NCBI RefSeq assembly: GCF_001666755.1 | Contig: NZ_LZJC01000028.1 | Location: forward strand, 1-56,648 | Direction: 5' to 3' | Source: Mycobacterium sp. E1214 | GTDB lineage: Bacteria; Actinomycetota; Actinomycetes; Mycobacteriales; Mycobacteriaceae | DNA length: 56,648 nt | In this document: piece after piece, positions 51,793 to 56,648 of the stretch | Layout: each line of letters starts with the position of its first letter | How positions within the stretch are numbered: the first letter of the stretch is position 1 | The notes under the pieces: generated by a model | What the model was told of the DNA's origin: nothing | The model's database searches: none | The model's input: the letters and a program-made list of their open reading frames with translations, nothing else | Position numbers and translations under genes: made by a program

Positions 51793-53294
51793 CTACTGCA
51801 ACGACAGCCCCCACGCTGGTGTTGCCCGGGGTTCCCGGCTCGATCGACACCAATGCGGTGGTGGATCAGATGGTGCGCCGCGCGTCCTCGACGGGGTTCG
51901 AATCGTGGTGGCGGCGCGCGGAATCTGTTGGCTTCTGCGCCCACCCCATCCAACTCAGAGGTACCGACGAGATAGGCCGCGATCGGGTGGTGTGGACACG
52001 GTGCAACAACCGCCGCGCACAGGTATGCCCATCGTGCTCAGACCTGTACGCCCGCGACACGTGGCAGCTCGTGCACGCTGGCACCGCCGGCGGCCACCAC
52101 AACATCCCCGCAGCAGTGGCCGATCGTCCGCAGGTGTTCGTCACCCTCACCGCACCTAGCTACGGGCCTGTTCACGCCGCCGCGCGTGCAGGCGACAAGA
52201 AGCAGCGTGTGTGTCGCGACCACCACCACACTGGCGGCTACCGCCGATGCCCGCATGGAAAACCACTGTGGTGCAGCACAACCCACGGCGAAGGTGATAT
52301 CTATGCGGGACAGCCGATCTGCGCGGACTGCTACGACTACACCGGGCATGTCCTGTTCACATGGCACCTGCCCGAACTGTGGCGACGCTTCACCATCACC
52401 CTGCGACGCACACTGCGCCGAGAGCTACGTGCTTCGGGCGCCGACCCGGATGCGGTGCAGGTCAGCTTCATCAAAGTCGTCGAACTGCAAGCCCGGCTCA
52501 TCCCGCACATTCATGCCCTGATCCGCCTCGACCCGCCCGACAGCGATGACTCTGGCGGTCATGACTGGCATGCGCCCCTTGCGGCAACCGAACTGGCCAC
52601 CATCATCCAACAGGCCGTTCGAACCGTGGCCGTGACGGTCACCGACTCATCCTCAAATACAGCGACACGGGTGATCAGGTTCGGCACACAAGTCGACACC
52701 CAACCCATCGACAACCGGCACGCCGGCACGGACGGCTCTGCTGTGCAGGAGGATTCACCACACGGCGGGGTTCTTCCAGGCCGCCGCGTAGCTCGCTACC
52801 TCGCGAAATACGTCACCAAATCCTTAGCTGACGTCGGGATCAGCGCGCGACGCATCTCCACCGAGGCCATCGCTGACCTCGATGTCTGCGACCACGTTCG
52901 GGCGATCCTGACCGCCATCAGCCAACTCGCCGATAAGGGACTGGCCGGTGTCGGTCGGTGGCTGCACACCCTGGGCTACCGGGGCCACATCACCAGCAAA
53001 TCCCGCCGCTATTCCACCACGATGACCGCGCTGCGCGAACGTCGCGCGGCCTGGACCCGTGAACAACGTTTAAAAAGCACTGCGCACCAACATGATCTCG
53101 GCCTCGACTCCACCGATGGCGATGATCTGGTGGCATGGGAATTCGATCGTGCCGGCCCCACCAGCCTCGGCGACCGGACCCTCATCTACTCCGCGGCCGT
53201 CCAACACATCCACACCCGCCGCATCGGACTGATCGAAGTCCGTGGCCAAGCCCGCAATCAACAATGGGATCCGCCAGGGGGAAGCGATGGCTGA
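51789..53294 (+). CDS. RepSA-like replication initiator
   Basis: The 501-aa protein resembles RepSA of pSAM2-type elements, the rolling-circle initiator used by the excised circle. Signs are the zinc-like Cys pairs near the N-terminus (CNNRRAQVCPSC; also CADC), VSFIKVVELQARLIPHIHALIRL with the HxH-type metal motif, and the RYLAKYVTKS motif with the candidate catalytic Tyr. It is coupled to the FtsK-like gene by a 4-bp overlap. Confidence 0.88.
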   Translation: MTTATTAPTLVLPGVPGSIDTNAVVDQMVRRASSTGFESWWRRAESVGFCAHPIQLRGTDEIGRDRVVWTRCNNRRAQVCPSCSDLYARDTWQLVHAGTAGGHHNIPAAVADRPQVFVTLTAPSYGPVHAAARAGDKKQRVCRDHHHTGGYRRCPHGKPLWCSTTHGEGDIYAGQPICADCYDYTGHVLFTWHLPELWRRFTITLRRTLRRELRASGADPDAVQVSFIKVVELQARLIPHIHALIRLDPPDSDDSGGHDWHAPLAATELATIIQQAVRTVAVTVTDSSSNTATRVIRFGTQVDTQPIDNRHAGTDGSAVQEDSPHGGVLPGRRVARYLAKYVTKSLADVGISARRISTEAIADLDVCDHVRAILTAISQLADKGLAGVGRWLHTLGYRGHITSKSRRYSTTMTALRERRAAWTREQRLKSTAHQHDLGLDSTDGDDLVAWEFDRAGPTSLGDRTLIYSAAVQHIHTRRIGLIEVRGQARNQQWDPPGGSDG

Positions 53295-53484
53295 CAGGTC
53301 CCGAGCAGCACGTGCTCGCTCCGGGTGTGACGCTCGTCCCGATGCGCCGACGGTGTCAGAGGGGGGTGTTGAAATTGTTGTGCCCAACCAATATCGACTT
53401 CCGTCCGAGGCCAACCGCGCGCTGGTACACGTGATAATGGCTGTGCGGGACCGGATGCTTGGATCAGGGAGGGGAGTGGCGTGA
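53287..53484 (+). CDS. Small protein between Rep and integrase (excision-factor candidate)
   Basis: A 65-codon frame starts with ATG 53287, overlapping the Rep stop by 8 bp, and its stop overlaps the integrase GTG by 4 bp. The sequence is basic at the N-terminus (Arg-rich) with a helical second half (SEANRALVHVIMAVRDRML). It has no recognised domain. The tight coupling on both sides argues that it is real. Excisionase genes often occupy this place, but that is only a positional guess. Confidence 0.7.
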   Translation: MADRSRAARARSGCDARPDAPTVSEGGVEIVVPNQYRLPSEANRALVHVIMAVRDRMLGSGRGVA

Positions 53485-55127
53485 GCCTGAGGTTCGCCTT
53501 CTATGGCCGAGTGAGCACGGAGGACGCTCAAGACCCGGAGGCGAGCCGCAGCTGGCAGAAGCGGCGTGCCATGGACCTGATCACTCCGCACGGCGGATTC
53601 ATCGCCGCCGACTACTTCGATGTGGGACAGAGCCGTTCACTGCCGTGGAAGCGCAGGCCAGAGGCGTCACGTCTGCTTGCTGATGTCGCTTGTCGGGACC
53701 GTAGCTTTGATGCCGTAGTGATTGGGGAACCCGCCCGTGCGTTCTACGGGCCGCAGTTCGCGCTCACCTTCCCTGTCCTCACGCACTACGGAGTTGGCCT
53801 GTGGGTACCCGAGGTCGGCGGAGCGGTCGATCCCGGCTCCGAGGCACACGACCTGGTGATGACTCTGTTCGGCGGCATGAGCAAGGGAGAGCGCGCTCGA
53901 ATCCAGATGCGCGTCCGTACGGCGATGTCAGCACTCGCGCACGACACCGCCAGATATCTCGGTGGTCGACCACCCTACGGTTACCGGCTCGTCGATGCCG
54001 GCCCGCATCCAAACCCTGCCAAGGCCAATCTTGGGCAGCGGCTTCACCGCCTCGAACCCGACCCCGCGACATCTTCGGTCGTCGAGCGGATCTACCGCAT
54101 GTACGCCGACGGAGCGGGCCTGCGCTATATCGCGCAACGGCTCACCGACGATGGTGTACCGTCACCGAGCCAGTACGACCCGGCACGGAATCGGCATCGT
54201 GACCCACGAGGATGGTCCCATTCGGCGATCCGCGCGATACTCGACAACCCGGCGTACCGCGGTATCCGTGTTTGGGGCAAGCAGGAGAAATACGAGGTTC
54301 TGGTCAACCCCGATGATGTCGCTGCGGGGTATGAGACTCGTATGCGGTGGCGTGATGAGGCCGACTGGATCGCACCAGAACGCCGCACGCATGAAGCGCT
54401 GATCCGTGACGAACTAGCGCAGGCTGTTCGTCTTCGGATGCAGGCGCGGCGGGGTCCCGGTCTTGTTTGCAGCAGAGAGTCAACAGTGCCATATGCACTG
54501 CGTGGGCTGCTGTTCTGTGCCGCATGTGGACGGCGGATGCAGGGCGCTGCCCGCGCCGGGAAGCGAACAACACGCATCCTCTACCGTTGTGAGCTCGGTA
54601 AGTCGCGTTCGGTACCCGCGGACCTGAGTGATCACCCGCGCACCGTCTACCTCCGTGAAGATGAGGTGACTGCGCGACTTGACGAATGGATCGCCACCCT
54701 GGCCGATCCGGCCGACTTGGCACGCGGGCAAGACGCGGACCCGGTAGCAGGGGCTGGCTACGCGGCCTTGCGGCGCCAGCTCAGCGAGGCGAATGCGAAG
54801 GTTGCTGCTCTGGTTACCGCCGTGGAGTCTGGTGTGGCCGTTGAGGATTTGACTGTTGCATTGCGCCGCCGCACCGCCGAGCGCGACGAGCTGAAGGTCC
54901 GTCTTGAGCAAGCGGAGCGACCTCGCGTCATGACTGCCGCACAAATCAGCGAGTTGGTTGAGGAATTGGGCGGGCTGTCAGCAGTGCTTGGTGAGGCAAC
55001 CGGGGCGGAACGCGCTCAGGTATACGCAAGCCTGGGCCTGCGCCTCGACTACGACCCGCATCTTCAGCGAGTCACGGCGACTGCCGACTTAAGTCGTGTC
55101 GCCGGACGTGTCCGAGGGGGGACTTGA
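53481..55127 (+). CDS. Large serine recombinase (integrase)
   Basis: The 548-aa protein has the resolvase domain with catalytic S12 in FYGRVSTED, the recombinase domain (about 160-270; YLGGRPPYGYRL, HSAIRAILDNPAYRG), a zinc ribbon beginning LLFCAACGRRM, and a C-terminal coiled coil. It should cut and join the element at the 20-bp repeat. The last codons and the stop lie inside the attachment core and the tRNA gene on the other strand. In the excised circle the frame would continue 14 codons into the left end. Confidence 0.95.
   Translation: MSLRFAFYGRVSTEDAQDPEASRSWQKRRAMDLITPHGGFIAADYFDVGQSRSLPWKRRPEASRLLADVACRDRSFDAVVIGEPARAFYGPQFALTFPVLTHYGVGLWVPEVGGAVDPGSEAHDLVMTLFGGMSKGERARIQMRVRTAMSALAHDTARYLGGRPPYGYRLVDAGPHPNPAKANLGQRLHRLEPDPATSSVVERIYRMYADGAGLRYIAQRLTDDGVPSPSQYDPARNRHRDPRGWSHSAIRAILDNPAYRGIRVWGKQEKYEVLVNPDDVAAGYETRMRWRDEADWIAPERRTHEALIRDELAQAVRLRMQARRGPGLVCSRESTVPYALRGLLFCAACGRRMQGAARAGKRTTRILYRCELGKSRSVPADLSDHPRTVYLREDEVTARLDEWIATLADPADLARGQDADPVAGAGYAALRRQLSEANAKVAALVTAVESGVAVEDLTVALRRRTAERDELKVRLEQAERPRVMTAAQISELVEELGGLSAVLGEATGAERAQVYASLGLRLDYDPHLQRVTATADLSRVAGRVRGGT
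55107..55126. repeat. Right attachment repeat
   Basis: This is the second copy of the 20-bp repeat at 14712-14731. It covers the 3' end of the tRNA-Leu gene and encodes the integrase's last six residues and part of its stop codon. Confidence 0.93.
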
Positions 55128-55194
55128 ACCCCCACGCCCATTAGTAGGGCACTAGCACCTCAAGCTAGCGCGTCTGCCATTCCGCCACTCGGAC
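55109..55194 (-). tRNA. tRNA-Leu (anticodon GAG)
   Basis: Read on the minus strand, the 86-nt gene has acceptor arms GTCCGAG and CTCGGAC, an anticodon stem CTAGC/GCTAG around the loop TTGAGGT (anticodon GAG), a long variable arm as required for tRNA-Leu, and a T-arm GGGGGTTCAAGTCCCCC. CCA is not encoded. It is complete, so integration has kept the tRNA functional. It sits between the element and the M20 peptidase. Confidence 0.95.
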
Positions 55195-55291
55195 CAGACC
55201 AACCGCATGGGTTGGCAGCTAAGGCTATCGGATTGTCGCACCGGCGCCTAACCCAGCCGGGCGGCGCGACCCGAGCCCGGCGGCGACGGCA

Positions 55292-56539
55292 ATGGTAGGA
55301 ACGTTGGTTGTGAGCCTTCAGAGCGGGGCGGCCGACGCCCCCACCGACCCGGGCGACGATGTGGTGGAAGTCGTCAGCAGGTTGATCCGGTTCGATACCA
55401 CCAACACCGGCGAACCGGAGACGACCCAGGGCGAGGCCGAATGCGCCCAGTGGGTCGCCGAGCAGCTCGCGGAGGTCGGCTACGCGCCGCAGTACGTCGA
55501 GTCCGGCGGACCCGGCCGCGGCAACGTGATCGCCCGCCTGCCGGGCGCGGACTCCGGGCGCGGTGCCCTGCTCATCCATGGCCACCTCGACGTGGTGCCG
55601 GCCGAGCCGACCGAGTGGAGCGTGCACCCCTTCTCGGGCGCGATCAAAGACGGATTCGTCTGGGGGCGCGGCGCGGTCGACATGAAGGACATGGTCGGCA
55701 TGATGATCGTGGTGGCCCGCCAGCTGAAACGGGCCGGCATCGTGCCCCCGCGAGACCTGGTGTTCGCCTTTCTCGCCGACGAGGAGCACGGCGGCACGTA
55801 CGGGGCGCAGTGGCTGGTGGACAACCGGCCCGAGCTGTTCGACGGCGTCACCGAGGCGATCGGTGAGGTCGGCGGATTCTCCCTGACGGTGCCGCGGCCC
55901 GACGGCACCGAGCGCCGGCTGTACCTGATCGAGACGGCCGAGAAGGGGCTGTCCTGGATGCGGTTGACCGCCCGCGGGCCGGCGGGTCACGGCTCGATGG
56001 TGCACGACCAGAACGCCGTCACCGCCGTCGCCGAGGCGGTGGCCCGCTTGGGCAGGCACCGCTTCCCGCTGGTGCTCACCGACACTGTCAGCCAATTCCT
56101 CGCGGCCGTCAGCGAGGAGACCGGGTTCGAGTTCGACGTCGAGTCTCCGGACGTCGAGGGGGCTATCGACAAGCTCGGGCCGACGGCCCGGATGCTCAAG
56201 GCGGTCCTCTATGACACCGCCAACCCCACCATGCTCAAGGCTGGTTACAAGGCCAACGTCGTCCCGGCGATCGCCGAAGCGGTGGTCGACTGCCGGATCC
56301 TGCCGGGCCGCAAAGAGGCGTTCGAGGCCGAGATCGACGAACTGATCGGCCCGGACGTGACCCGCGAATGGATCCGCGATTTCTCGTCCTACGAGACGAG
56401 CTTCGACGGCGACCTGGTGGACGCCATGAACGCCGCGCTGAAATCCAGGTCCGGCGGCAGGCGCAACGGGCTGAACCCGAAGCAACGAATTCCCAAGCGG
56501 GCGAACGCTTTCGCATCGGTGCCACCGGAAAGCATGTAA
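55292..56539 (+). CDS. M20 family peptidase (Rv2141c-like), 3' end disrupted
   Basis: The protein is an M20/ArgE-DapE-type metallopeptidase: first metal His-x-Asp in LLIHGHLDVVP, bridging Asp in GRGAVDMKDM, catalytic and metal Glu in LADEEHGG, and the dimerisation-domain GPAGHGSMV. Homology holds to 56440 (VDAMNAAL). From 56441 the strand is inverted: the next true codons (LALDPDARTVPYMLSGG) are read on the minus strand from 56571 down to 56441. The forward frame after 56440 is therefore not native protein. Either the genome has a local inversion or this is an end-of-contig error. Confidence 0.85.
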   Translation: MVGTLVVSLQSGAADAPTDPGDDVVEVVSRLIRFDTTNTGEPETTQGEAECAQWVAEQLAEVGYAPQYVESGGPGRGNVIARLPGADSGRGALLIHGHLDVVPAEPTEWSVHPFSGAIKDGFVWGRGAVDMKDMVGMMIVVARQLKRAGIVPPRDLVFAFLADEEHGGTYGAQWLVDNRPELFDGVTEAIGEVGGFSLTVPRPDGTERRLYLIETAEKGLSWMRLTARGPAGHGSMVHDQNAVTAVAEAVARLGRHRFPLVLTDTVSQFLAAVSEETGFEFDVESPDVEGAIDKLGPTARMLKAVLYDTANPTMLKAGYKANVVPAIAEAVVDCRILPGRKEAFEAEIDELIGPDVTREWIRDFSSYETSFDGDLVDAMNAALKSRSGGRRNGLNPKQRIPKRANAFASVPPESM

Positions 56540-56638
56540 GGCACGGTGCGAGCGTCGGGATCCAGCGCGAGCAGCGCGGCGTTCATGGCGTCCACCAGGT
56601 CGCCGTCGAAGCTCGTCTCGTAGGACGAGAAATCGCGG
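56374..56638. repeat. 67-bp perfect inverted repeat with inverted 131-bp loop
   Basis: Bases 56374-56440 and 56572-56638 are exact reverse complements. The 131 bp between them are the continuation of the M20 gene in reverse orientation. The arms are coding sequence of the same gene. Confidence 0.95.
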
Positions 56639-56648
56639 GCCGATCCGC

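Larger units (their letters stand above)
14712..55126. mobile_element. 40.4-kb AICE-like integrative element inserted at tRNA-Leu(GAG)
   Basis: The element is bounded by the perfect 20-bp direct repeat CGTGTCCGAGGGGGGACTTG at 14712-14731 and 55107-55126. The right copy covers the 3' end of an intact tRNA-Leu gene. Inside the right end lie a large serine integrase, a RepSA-like initiator, an FtsK-type ATPase and regulators, the backbone of actinomycete ICEs. Core mycobacterial genes flank both ends. The cargo is an alkane and lipid oxidation set plus a VapBC pair. G+C in the cargo is lower than in the flanks; for example, 37741-37800 has 29 G or C in 60. Confidence 0.9.

Noticed and set aside
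14712..55126. Whether the element is a prophage
   Set aside because: No capsid, portal, terminase, tail or lysis gene is present; the backbone is FtsK-type transfer plus RepSA-like replication.
55160..56485. Minus-strand 441-codon frame over the M20 gene and tRNA
   Set aside because: It runs through the tRNA-Leu gene and shadows the M20 coding sequence.
1..56648. CRISPR arrays
   Set aside because: No set of regularly spaced 25-40 bp repeats was seen; the only periodic arrays are the 5-bp repeat and the RYGYCC blocks.

Overview
The window is chromosomal DNA of a mycobacterium. The first 8.6 kb hold, in the usual mycobacterial order, the end of murG, then murC, ftsQ, ftsZ, a YfiH-family gene, a YggS-family gene, sepF, a YggT-family gene and wag31 (divIVA). 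Protein sequences such as the FtsZ tail ending VDVPPFMRR are typical of Mycobacterium. The species cannot be fixed from this alone.

Region 1 (1-14.6 kb) is core chromosome. It has the division and cell-wall cluster, a Rv2144c-like membrane protein, a Rv2143-like phosphoribosyltransferase, a metallo-beta-lactamase-fold hydrolase, an isochorismatase-like hydrolase, and a translationally coupled three-gene signalling operon. That operon encodes a PAS/GAF-SpoIIE phosphatase, a cobalamin-binding protein with the CarH-type light-sensing signature W-x9-EH, and a STAS antagonist.

Region 2 (14,712-55,126) is a 40.4-kb integrated element. Its ends are a perfect 20-bp direct repeat; the right copy lies at the 3' end of an intact tRNA-Leu(GAG) gene on the minus strand, the left copy is the displaced end. 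The right 7 kb is the backbone of an actinomycete integrative and conjugative element (AICE): HD and Nudix proteins, an XRE regulator with a phospholipase-D-like domain, an SCO3933-like regulator, an FtsK-type transfer ATPase, a RepSA-like initiator, a 65-aa protein and a large serine integrase. The integrase gene runs into the attachment core, so excision should lengthen the protein by 14 residues. A VapBC pair sits just inside the left end.

The 16-47 kb cargo is lipid and hydrocarbon catabolism, with visibly lower and patchy G+C. An AraC regulator faces a ferredoxin, CYP153 alkane hydroxylase and ferredoxin reductase, followed by an SCP2-like protein, an acyl-CoA ligase and a nicotinoprotein alcohol dehydrogenase: a near-complete route from alkane to acyl-CoA. 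A second run, from 34.4 to 46.9 kb, has an SDR, a ferritin-like protein, three Baeyer-Villiger-type flavin monooxygenases, an HSL-type esterase, a second P450, a transglutaminase-like protein, a second acyl-CoA ligase and an acyl-CoA dehydrogenase. TetR regulators are interspersed.

Two rare families, BtrH_N/DUF4872 and transglutaminase-like, occur once intact and once as a 5' remnant, in reciprocal fashion: each ligase block has kept one partner and lost the other. IS1380 and IS110 remnants mark past rearrangements.

Region 3 (55.1 kb to the end) returns to core: the tRNA-Leu and a Rv2141c-like M20 peptidase. The peptidase's 3' end is folded back as a 67-bp perfect inverted repeat, probably an assembly artefact at a contig end.
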